From contig NC_089554.1 in the NCBI RefSeq assembly GCF_040115645.1, forward strand, positions 1,240,001-1,304,000: DNA of 64,000 nt, written 5' to 3'. The stretch comes from Euwallacea fornicatus. Lineage: Eukaryota > Arthropoda > Insecta > Coleoptera > Curculionidae. Both the position numbers and the translations under genes were made by a program. The notes below the pieces were generated by a model. The model made no database searches. It was not told the DNA's origin and saw only the letters and a list, made by a program, of their open reading frames with translations. This document shows, one piece after another, positions 10,693-20,872 of this stretch (within the stretch, counting starts at the first letter, position 1; each line of letters opens with the position of its first letter).

Positions 10693-11308
10693 TGTTAGGG
10701 ACTTTAAGTTATTGTTTTTTTGTTTGTTGTTGTTAATTTTGGTTTTTATTAGGTATTTGTATTTTATCCCTTAAGTTATGCCCATGTACGGCGATACTTG
10801 TTCTGAGAATACCATTTGGGTGCCAGACCACATGGACCAAAAACTAAGAGCACGTTTCGGCTGGGGAATATACTACTAGTCAAAGGAAGCTTTCTCGATC
10901 GGGACTATTGCCATGATGGGCAATTTGTTGTGTCTGCAATATTCCCAGAAAAGCGACTAGTATAGATATTCCCCAGATGGCCGCGATTTATAGGATTCGG
11001 CGTAGCCATAGCCCATGAGGGTTCTTGGTGGTGTACGCCTCCGGTTGGAATTCCTCGGGTTTAATACTTAAGGGATAATCGAAGTAATTTTTGCTCTCTT
11101 TTTTCTTTTCTTCGTGTGGAAGCTGCGGCGGTGTCGGGATGTCATCGAAATCATAGTGTGTAACCAGCCCAATTAAGCATTCTCCCTCTTCTTACTTAGA
11201 CCAAACCTCTTTCATCATTTGATATAAGTGCAAGTTAAATATAGTCCATTTTTTTGTAAACCAAATTGATGTTTTCGTGATTTCATTTATCGAAGGAACT
11301 CCTTAACA
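10693..11308. repeat. Solo LTR, copy 2, inside a DD41D element
   Basis: A 616-bp block beginning TGTTAGGGACTTTAAGTTAT and ending CCTTAACA. It aligns with the solo LTR at 3728-4376 throughout (shared GGTGCCAGACCACATGG, AATATTCCCAGAAAAGC, CTAGTATAGATATTCCCCAG). Flanks are GAGAG (10688-10692) and GACAG (11309-11313), a 5-bp duplication with one mismatch. No internal retroviral genes. It shows that this LTR family is dispersed and inserts into older repeats. Confidence 0.83.
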
Positions 11309-11696
11309 GACAGATTTAAAAAATAGACAACCCATTATTACTTTTATCAATGACACTGAGAATGGTTTTATAGATCATCAAATTTGTTGCATATGCACAT
11401 TTTGAGTACTTAATCCAATAAAAACAAGTTTGTTTGGTTTTCTTCATCCCTGCATTCGCTGCTGAATCGCTAGAGTTAGCCATAGGACATGTTAACAAAA
11501 TTGAGTTCGGGATGCGAAGATAAATCAGAAAATGTCATAAAAAGTTTGTCACTCCATAGAGAAAAACATAACTTCAAATTATTACTACATTGTGAAGTAC
11601 TTTGTATATTTCTGAATTTTTATATACGTTATTTTTTTAAATAATTTGCATAGTTTTCGAGATATTTCAGAGTTGCCGGAGTTATCGTACACAGTG

Positions 11697-14042
11697 TATA
11701 TGGCTCCATATAAGATTACGTGATATTTCAGTGGTAGAAATCATGGAAAATTCATAGGAAATTCTGCAATTTGCTGAAAGACATTTTCATTCCTGGCTAT
11801 TCTTGGAAATTCAGGAAACTTTACCCTGGCTTTGACCCTTGACAGACCTTGGCAAGTAGTCAAAAACTTTTTGCTTCAAAGTAATGTTAAACTCTTCCAT
11901 TTTGGGCAATCCTGGTTAATCTAAAGACTAGTTATTTCCTAGATATTTACAAAATTCATATCAATCTACCAATGACGTCAATCCCGATATTTATTTTGCA
12001 AATAGACCTTGAAATTGAGTTCGGTAATCCGAACATAAACAGTTTTTACAATTTTATTATATTTAAATACCTAAAACTACTTTATGGAAATTGTCTGCTC
12101 GGGTATTCAAAGTAGAAAAATTCTTGGAAATTTTTTTACGGACGTTGCTAACTTGAAGTAACCTATATCTGAAAGCTCAACGATATTAAATTTTAAAGAC
12201 AATTTAAGCAGCACTCTACTTAGAAATTGCTTCGAGACACAATTATGTGGCACAAAGCACTATACTTCTTACATTATGTAGGGAATTTATTATGTTTCCG
12301 GAATATCAGCCCTTCTTATTAGAAATTATTATCCTTAGACAGGAAAAATCCTTAGACAGGAAGACTAAATTTAAAAAATATACAAAAACTTTTGCCTAGA
12401 AGAGCTTTGAAGATAATTTATATAGAGCATCTTTTACCATAATACCGTAGAGTTTTGGTGTCGAATGCAGATGATGTATAGGTTAATAATCCTTTTAACA
12501 TCCCTTTGTGTTCCGTTTAGTCCCACATGATGAATCTCCCAAGATTGCCCTCTTATGGCATTGCGGACCTATGTAAACCTCCGACTTACGGAGTAATATT
12601 AATAAATAATACATAGAAATCCATTAAAGAAAACTTGGATCATATTAGATATTACAATGAAACTTTTTGTGCCTCGTCATAAATGTATTCTATATTTGTT
12701 CCTTGCTCCACGTCTCACTTTCATTCTAATTTAAGATTAATTTCCATTTGTCGCTTAATTCCTCTTTGACGAATTTATTAAACTGATGTAATGAATTTCT
12801 GCCGTACTTCCGGATGGCGAGATTTATGACCGGCTTAAGTGACAATGTTTAAAAAGGACAATAAAGAAGACGAAGGAAATAATCCCAGGGTAGCATTGAG
12901 TGCCATTTCGGGGCTTGTGCCCGTTATTAATTGTTTAATGAAGCTAATTTTATGCAAGGTAAGTCTTAAGTAAATATGGAAATTTTTATGAGTTGGTAGA
13001 GATTCCTGGAATATTGGAATTCAAATTATTCAAAGTCAACAATAAGCTTTTTTATTTTTAAATTTTCGTGTATGTGGTGTCGAAAAAAAACGGCGGAATT
13101 TTCCAAGATTTATAATAATATATGCATGTAAAACCAACTAGTAACGTGCGTTCCTTTCCCGAATTTTTCTTGTGTAAACTCACATCAGAAAAATATAAAA
13201 GCAAATTAAACTTCTATTTCAAATAAAAGGTGATCCTTTAAAAAACTCCACATATGTCTTAGAGGCATGTCTTGGATAAACTCGGCAGCTGTCATTTATC
13301 CGTCAGATGTCGGATGGTAATTAGCAAATGGCTTCATCAACGTCCTACGTTTATGGTTCACCGCCCACTGCTCCATTGCTTTAATGATTACCCGTTACTT
13401 TCTTTATGATGACAATCCCACTAAAAGCCAACCCATTTAAAAACATGAAATTGAATTTTCCACCCATTGAATTATCTGGTTTATTTACATAAAACAGGTT
13501 ATCAATGGCCTTGCGAAGAAATTAATTACCATTGAAATGCAACGTTTCGCTTTTTTAACCGTTAATAAAGTTTACGAGTTTGCTTTTAAGGGAACATTTA
13601 GAATGATTCGAGATAAAAATAACAACCCTTTTAGTAAGTCTTCACTTCTGTTTTTGTTGCGTTTAGACTTGGCAGAAGTTTTGTGGCAAGACATTTAAGT
13701 TTCTAGAAGAACTTCAAATTTGTAACCGATGAAATTTGCAGTTCAAAAATTGGGCGAAGCTCTTGAAATAACAAATGAAGATGCAAATAAAAATTATCTG
13801 GCAACGTCGCATTTGAAAAGAAAGAATGTGCGTTACTGTTATTTTACAGCTCGATTCGAACGAATAATATTTTAAACACTCAATCATTCCACTGCATAAC
13901 ACGTTTTGCTGTTTGATGTTATTGCTGAAAGCGATCAATCATAAAACTCTATCTTCAATAAAAGAAAAAACGTGAAGGCATTACTTAAACAACAACAAAA
14001 AACGAGTATGGAAGCCAATTTTGGAGTTTTTTTTTTAATGTA
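11697..14042. other. AT-rich spacer, no gene seen
   Basis: About 2.3 kb with no recognisable exon, terminal repeat or RNA gene. Short open frames on either strand show no familiar motif. Confidence 0.4.
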
Positions 14043-14661
14043 CAGGGTGTCCTAGAATGAGGGCGTCAACGCTTAACTACATATTTCTTGGTCAAAAATA
14101 TATCGACTCATAGTGATATACAGAAATATATATAGGAACAGCATATACACGAGATTTTAGCGTACCCCAAATTGAAAAGTCACAGGGTGTTAGATCTGGA
14201 GATCTAAGTGGCCATTGAAGAGGGGCTGACATTATCAACAATTTTAATATTTTTTCGTCTAATGGAGGCTCCAAATCAAAATTCAATAAGAGATAAAAAA
14301 AAGTTGTGTAACTGACCGGGAATTTCATAAAAAAAAACAACCGTCTGCATGAACGAATAAAAAAGTTCTGGTGTATTTAACATTCGACCTTGTAGCAATT
14401 GACCACTACCCTTGGTGGTTTTACCATAATAAGCCCCGTCGAATGTGCCCCGAGAAGCAGAAAGATTATACATTAAATTTCGTAACAATTCATCTAACCG
14501 TTTTCGACTTATCTGCAGAACTTAAAAAAAAAGGTGAGAGTTAAGAGCTTGTATCTCCAGAAGGAAACAGTTTCGTATATCAGTATATCATCATGAATCG
14601 ATATATTTTTGACTAAAGAATATGTGGTTAAGTGTTGACCCCCTCATTCTGGGACACTCTG
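14043..14661 (-). mobile_element. 619-bp DD41D deletion derivative, C-terminal class
   Basis: Ends CAGGGTGTCCTAGAATGAGG (from 14043) and inverted CAGAGTGTCCCAGAATGAGG (to 14661), each beside TA. The terminal repeats extend about 80-100 bp (shared GTCAAAAATATATCGA). The interior is the C-terminal part of a transposase on the minus strand. Very similar in size and plan to the 622-bp element at 9442-10063, though the terminal sequence differs beyond the first bases. Confidence 0.82.
14092..14488 (-). pseudogene. C-terminal DD41D transposase fragment
   Basis: Two overlapping minus-strand frames. The downstream one reads PLQWPLRSPDLTPCDFSIWG then TLKSRVYAVPIYISV, carrying the third acidic residue (PCDFSIW). 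The upstream one (14488-14276) reads GAYYGKTTKGSGQLLQGRML and is not clearly matched to the transposase. The first two catalytic blocks are absent and a frameshift separates the parts. Non-functional. Confidence 0.68.
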
Positions 14662-15436
14662 TATAATAACATTAAGTGCCACTTTTTTGAAACTGGCCAC
14701 TTGTTTGAAAATTTGGCTGTTTTGTTTGGATCTTCATTGAATATTTTTCTATGTATCGCATTTTTTGTATGCAAAATCGGTTTGATTGACATTTAAGTAA
14801 CGAACGAAACTAATTTAATTCTTAATTAAGTTAATACTATAATGCACAGAAGGTACATTGGATTTATAAAAAGAAAAAGTGAAAGCTTAGTTTGAATATT
14901 TAAATCCATAAGTGCTTTTCTTAGCGAGCATCAAGTAAATGCATTTAAATCGAGAATATAGGACGAATCGAAAGTAATAGGACATTTATTCGAAATAAAA
15001 GATCAACTGAAGTGGTACCTATTTATATTAAGTATTTTGTTACCTTAAATGTATTATGACTATTTGCTCAACATGAGAATTTGGCATTATCAAGTCAATA
15101 AAAGAATTGCCAGATGCAAGTTGAAATTTTAGTTAATACTACATTTACTTAATAGGAATGTGGGCAAAACCGCAACGAAGAAATTTTTCAATTCAAGAAA
15201 TGCAACACAACAAACATGATCATGATGCGAGATACTACATACGGTAGTATGCTTAAGAATATTGAACAGAAAACTATTTTTAATTCAAAAATTTACTTTT
15301 TTCGGTGTAGTTTCGTAGCAATCTTTTAATGACAATACCAATATAATATATATTCGATATAGAATCTTAACGGTACGTATTACGGCATACATTAAAGAAG
15401 TCATAATTATTCTGTACAGTAACGAGAAAACATATA
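14662..15436. other. AT-rich spacer, no gene seen
   Basis: No exon or transposon end recognised between two DD41D elements. Confidence 0.4.
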
Positions 15437-17369
15437 CAAGGTGTCCCATTTAAAGCTAAGATCGAAAATTACTCAAAAACGGTGTGTTGCATCAAAAAAA
15501 GTTTCAAATAAAAGTTGTCCGATAAAGAAAAGGACATGTCACGAAGATAGTGACTTTTGGCCAAAACGTTATTTTAAGATTTTTTTTTTTCAAATAGCGA
15601 CCCCGTATTTTTTTACAGCTCTTTGTATACTTTCAAAAAATAAATATCTCGTTTGAAAAATTTTTTATTAGACGTTTTGCTGCAAAATTATCTTTGCTTT
15701 TTGTCAAATTTTCGAGATACTTGAAATTATTGCACTTTTTTTTCTAAAAAAATGTTTGCACTGCATACTCTGGTTAAAACTCATGACATTCCTATCTAAT
15801 TAAAAAAATATATATTTCTATAAAAAAATATATTTTTTAATTTCCTCTTGTTAGTCTACCTTATAACAAAGTCTACAAGAAATAGATATTATTTTTTCAA
15901 CAAACAATCCAATTGTTTTGCGTGAAATTATTCTTTTCATTTCAAAATTCAATAATTGAAATGGATCGTTACACTTTGAATGAAAAACTAAAAATCGTTT
16001 TTATTTATGGAGAAAATGGAAGAAATGTTAGAACAGCAGTAGAACTTTATGCTGAAAGATCTTCGGATGAAAGAGTTCTCTATTGGAGGACTTTCAACAG
16101 TGTCATTAAAAATTTCAAAGAAACGTTTGTTAGAAACAAAAAAAAAGCAGTCGCTTTCGATCCCCATGTAAGTTGACAAATTGCTGCTGATTCAGGAATA
16201 TGAAAGTTAAGTGTCCAAAGAATTTTGAAGGTGAATAAATACCATCCTTTTCACATTTATTTACTACATTAACTCCATGGAGCTGATTTTGAAACCGACT
16301 CATTTCTTGTAATTGGGCAAAGGCAGCAATTAAATCAAAATGCAAATTTCTTCTCTAACGTTTTGTTTTGGGACGAACCGACATTCACAAGCCATGGTCC
16401 GGTGAATCGCCGTAATCTGCATTTTTGGAGTGCCGTAAACCCTTACTGGCTTAGAGAACTTGAACATTAAAGATCATGATCAGTGAATGTATGATGCGGT
16501 ATTATTGGGGAATACTTAAGTAGACCTTTCGTTATTGAAGGAAACTTGAATGGAGAAACGTACCGCAATTAAAAATATTCCGAAATTATTAGAAAACGTT
16601 GTTCTACTTGCGATAAGACGGGAGGTATGGTATCAGCATGACGGCTGTTCAGTTTATTTTTCTAGAATGACTCGTGAAGTTCGGGATAAAATATATCAAG
16701 ACCGATGGATTGAACGGTGGATTGGACCAGTGAATTGGCCTCCTAGGTCGCCTGATCTGAGCCCACCAGATTTTTTGTTTTGGGGTTTTTTAAAGGATAA
16801 AATATATACACAAATACCAACAACTGCAGGTGGCATGAAAAAGAGAAAGATAAACGGGGAGATGTTACGCAGAAACAATGCTTTTCGACTAAGAGTTGAG
16901 TCCTTTTGGAGCAGGGAGGACATTCTTTTGAACATTTGCTTCCATAAGTTTCTCAAATCATGATTTTAAATTAATTTGCCAAATAAAAAAAAATTAGATA
17001 GAAAGATTGTTATGAGGTTTAAAAGAATTTGCATTGCAAAACTTTTTTAGAAAAAAAAATGCAATAATTTCGACTATGTCAAAAACTGAATAAAAATAAA
17101 GGATAACTCTGCAACAATACATCTAATAAAAAAATTGTTCAAATAAAATACATTCATTTTTTGAAGGTCTACAAGAATCTGTATAAAATATTTAGGGTTA
17201 ACGTTTGAAAAAAAAGTTGCCGTTGAAATGATTTTACAATGGCGTTTGGCTAAATTAATAAACTATCTTAATGTCCCCCTGTTTATCAGATAACTTTTAT
17301 TTAAAACTTTTTTTAATACAACATACCGTTTTTCAGTAATCTCAAATCACAGCTTCAAATGGCACACCC
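15437..17369 (+). mobile_element. Near full-length DD41D Tc1/mariner-type transposon
   Basis: Ends CAAGGTGTCCCATTTAAAGC (15437) and inverted GGGTGTGCCATTTGAAGC (to about 17369). Inverted similarity continues inward for some 400 bp on each side; the blocks around 15660-15760 and 17000-17120 (AAAATGCAATAATTTCGA type) also pair. The plus-strand transposase sits in the middle. At 1.93 kb this is the only copy of this type in the window that keeps all three catalytic blocks with a DUF4817-like N-terminus. Its right end abuts the next element. Confidence 0.82.
15961..16963 (+). pseudogene. DD41D transposase with DUF4817-like N-terminus, decayed
   Basis: Starts at ATG 15961: MDRYTLNEKLKIVFIYGENG then RNVRTAVELYAERSSDERV, the N-terminal domain characteristic of this insect transposase group. 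It continues QIAADSGI (helix-turn-helix), LFWDEPTFTSHG (first Asp, near 16370), WSVNVxCGIIGEYL near 16485, VIEGNLNGETY, WYQHDGCSVYFS (second Asp, near 16640), and WPPRSPDLSPPDFLFWGFLK (third Asp, near 16770), 42 residues after the second. All three Asp are present. Stops at 16177-16179 and later, plus frameshifts, prevent a full product. The largest intact piece is 137 codons (16550-16963). Confidence 0.85.
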
Positions 17370-17375
17370 TATATA

Positions 17376-18058
17376 CAGTGTTCCCCATATTAGATTGTAC
17401 ACTTAAAAAACTAAAAAAAAACTTTCTAATCGAAGTAAAAAAAATCTTTTATTTGACTCATATGTAGCTAATTCTATAGAATTTATTACTAATTTAAATA
17501 ACTACTCAATTTTTAAACATCATGTCGTCTAAATGCCCTCCGTTAACTTCAATGCAACTTCGAATTTTAAGTTAAAAATGTTATATCACACAATGCAGCA
17601 AATCTCAATCTATCATTGCAGTTTCATTTCGTGTCCGACCTTTTAGCGCCAAAATTGTTGTTACACCACACCAAGCAACGAGTTTTGCACTGTAGAGTTC
17701 TCTGATAAACTGTTTGGGGAGAATTTTCACGCCAATGATAGACAAGTCGGAATAAAAATTAAATCTGTAGTTGTTACAGAACTACTCACATCGATAATGA
17801 ATTTAAATTTTAATGAAAATTATTAATTTTTCTTGCTTGGATCAAGATGAAAATGGAGATTTGCCTCGCCGGATAATGCAAAATCTTAAATTTAGAATTA
17901 AAAATTACATTTTGATTTTTAAAAATTGAACAGTTATCTAAATTAATAATAAATCCCATATATTTTTTTCTACATTCATTTAATAAAAGATTTTTGTATT
18001 TTAATTAAAACGTTTCTATTTGCCTTTTAAAATGCATAGTTTAATATAGAGAACCCTG
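17376..18058 (-). mobile_element. 683-bp DD41D deletion derivative abutting the previous element
   Basis: The left end CAGTGTTCCCCATATTAGAT and the inverted right end ACAGGGTTCTCTATATTAAA pair. Similarity continues for about 135 bp (shared AAAAATCTTTTATT and GATAACTGTTCAATTTTTAA-type segments). The interior is a deleted minus-strand transposase. The left boundary is separated from the 15437-17369 element only by a TATATA run. The right TA is decayed to TG. Confidence 0.7.
17506..17740 (-). pseudogene. DD41D transposase fragment, middle deleted
   Basis: Minus strand reads KILPKQFIREL then YSAKLVAWCGVTTILALKGR, a block normally found between the first and second catalytic Asp. It then jumps to IRSCIEVNGGHLDDMMFKN and a stop at 17508-17506, the usual C-terminus. 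Stops occur in between. The second and third catalytic blocks are deleted, so this is a non-functional internal-deletion product. Confidence 0.65.
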
Positions 18059-20062
18059 TGTTTGCTGGTAAATGCCATATTTCAGCTTAAAATATCATAA
18101 AATACGTGGAAGAAACATACTAATTAAAAACATTATTGACACCCCCGTAGTGTTTTTTCCAACTATGCCATTACTTTATTCCTTCCCAAGTCAACCTTCA
18201 TCGTTATTAAATTACACTTATTCTAATCAAAACTTTGTAGCTAATACGAGTACTTAACCAGAAAAGCAACAATGGCAAGAGTATCTCGTATATAGATAAT
18301 ATCTAATATCGTACATTCATGGTGAATCCCTGTTACTCTTCTTCCATATCGGATATTACGTTGCCCTATCGATTTTGCTCGTATGGGGCCCGAGGTCAGA
18401 GCCTGTAATGTAATTTGATACATGGGCCGCATGGGCCCACGGTAAAAAGGAAATAATGTCTGATAAATTAATTATATACCAGATGAACCACAAGTTTTAT
18501 ACCACCTATGTTTTTTGAAGTTGCGAATCTGAAGTTTGGAATCAAACTGATACTATTCTTACTTTAGGATAAATTAAGAAAAAGCAATATTTACAGTTAA
18601 ATAAAACTCTAATGTACATCTAAACACATTTTTGTTTTTCGCGGGGTTTTTAACGACAAAGCTGAAATTTTTCAATAACCTGGAGACAATAGCCTTAGAA
18701 TAATGTTTTTTAGAGCGAATTTACGTCCTTCTGTAAATCCGCCATGTTCATAATCAAACAAGTATAATACAGAGTATTCTGGAGAACTCACCTTTTGTGC
18801 ATACGGGTGCCTTAACATGGCAGAATTGAGATGGATTACTACCCCCTTCATAAACTTTCCTTTAAACTATCGTAAGGAATTTTTCAAACGTTTCCATTTA
18901 GAACGCAAACAATGTAAGGTTTTGCGAACAGTTTGCGAAGGAACTATAGCCCCGAAAAACTAGTTCCCATTATCCAAAGTGTAGGGAAAGAAATCCTCGT
19001 ACGAAAGTCGGCTATCATGTTATGGCTTAAAAAAAAATCAAAATGATTCTTTATCGAGTTAATAAAGCCTGTTTGAGCTAACTTTTGAAAATTTGGACTG
19101 TTTACCTATTAAAATTGCTGCAACTTAGAACAATGGACATACGCTTCCGTACATTTAATTTCGCCTCTTACATTTAAATTTTTACTGGTTGACATTAATT
19201 AAGCCTTTATTTTAACAATAGCAGTAAACAGAATCAAAAAAGAGTGATGTATTTGACAATCGAAATGTTTCTTCAAGTGCATGTTTTGGGATGATTCAAC
19301 AGTACTAATGTTGATTTACATAATACCTCGATCCCAGCTGAACTGAATTCGATGGACGAATCAAGTTGAAATATTGAATTTTAACAAATTTTAAAAAACT
19401 GGAAAATATTAAGTTGTTATCACATATTTTCACCAATGGCAGAAAAAAAACAGAAATTCCCTTTATTTTAAACCAATATTTTATTTAACTTAATTTTAAA
19501 TAGCAGCAATTGTATTTCTCAACAATACCATTGCCTGCAACGTAGTTGAAAATAGCTCGAGTGGCCTTCTGTGTTTCTGACAAAAACCATTTAGATATCC
19601 TTCTCTAGTTTGTAAAATTCATTTTCTTAAAAGGTACATGAAACTGTTTTTATTTTTGCGAGTAGCAACATTTAAAAATGTACAATATGAATCTCCGTGA
19701 ACTGGGTAAACTATAATGTGTTAATGCTCTAAAATTGGATCAAAGCGGTCTAAATTTGTTCAGAGTGAATGATTTATAGATCAATAAAATGGAGATTTAA
19801 CGCTAATTTAAACAAATATTCACGTTATGTCGTTTTGTGGTTTTCACCATTCTGACCAATTTAAACAATAATACTGTACAATATTGTTTTAAAAGTTTAG
19901 GTAATAGGAGAATATTAAAGAATTACCTCCACAGTTTTAAATAAAAAATTATACAACATTCCATTTTGATTAGTTAAATTCATGAATAAGGCAAGGATAA
20001 AAATATTTTTATAACTTTATTTGCACCCTGTAACTAGGCACTGTACATTAGCAGATACAGAT
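18059..20062. other. AT-rich spacer with one weak exon-like patch
   Basis: Mostly without features. The less AT-rich patch 18262-18394 on the minus strand follows a good acceptor (TTACATTACAG) and is open as ALTSGPIRAKSIGQRNIRYG RRVTGIHHE, with a possible donor GTTAAGT. I do not recognise it and treat it only as a candidate exon. Confidence 0.3.
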
Positions 20063-20872
20063 GTACCGTGTGGCTCTAAATTGATCCCCACTGTCAATTT
20101 TATAACAAATTATTATTTTTTTAAATATCAAAAGTAGCATTAAATGGGACAAAAAATACTATCTTTGACATTCTTTTATTTTTTTAAATGTTGTCTACGT
20201 CATCGGTAGCACGAAAGGCCCGATTAAAAAAAATTTGGAACATGAGTCAAGTGACACCTCAAATTAAAGATCTTTTAAAATTACATTCAATGATGTATTG
20301 TGATTCAAAATGTATCGATTAATTTAAAAAGAAAAAACAGGTATATATTTGGTAAAAAATGCAATACAAACTCAGTTGAATATTATGTAAACAAAGGAAA
20401 TACTTGTTTGTTAATAGAAATATGCTTTGTTTTCGATTTTATACTCACAAATAGACTTTGTTTAAAAAGAAGGAAAAAAGATGAATAAAAATAACCAAAG
20501 ACTGTTTGTGGAGCATAAAATTTAAAATCAACTATTCTTCTTATATTAACAAACAAGTTTTTTCATTGTTTACATATTATTTAACTGAGTATGTATTGCA
20601 TTGTTTACCAAATTTATATCTGTTTTTCTCAAAAACTAACCGATATATTTTAAATCGAATACACCATCAAATGTAGTTTTGAAAGATTTTTAATTTAAGG
20701 TGTCACTTGATCCTTATTTCAAATTTAAAAAATCGACCACTTTGCGCTTTCAATTGCTCAAACAACACATAATAAAGTAAACAAACGTCAAAAGATATGG
20801 TAAAAAATTAAAGCTTGGGTTAGGGGGGGGGGGGGGGGGGGGAGGTAAAATTGAAAGCTGCATGTTATGTAC
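20063..20872. mobile_element. Palindromic MITE copy 1 with G20 run
   Basis: An 810-bp segment whose halves are inverted copies. Outer arms: GTGTGGCTCTAAATTGATCC (20068) against the complement of 20840-20868. Inner arms: AAGTGACACCTCAAATTAAA (20250) against the complement of TTTAATTTAAGGTGTCACTT (20691-20710). A diverged second copy lies at 62678-63340, so this is a family and not a chance palindrome. No transposase is seen. The right tip holds 20 consecutive G (20823-20842). Confidence 0.7.

Larger units (their letters stand above)
10068..11696 (-). mobile_element. DD41D element with long TIRs, split by a solo LTR
   Basis: Terminal repeats start CACCGTGTACGA (10068) and its inverted match CACTGTGTACGA (ends 11696), both next to TA. 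They run about 265-270 bp (to about 10337 and from about 11432), diverged but clearly alignable (for example TGAAATATCTCGAAAA in both). The span is 1629 bp, of which 616 bp is the solo LTR at 10693-11308, so the element proper is about 1.0 kb and itself deleted. It abuts the preceding element. Confidence 0.82.

Noticed and set aside
13714..13938. 74-codon minus frame as a small cysteine-containing peptide gene
   Set aside because: No signal peptide or regular cysteine spacing; surrounding DNA gives many such frames.
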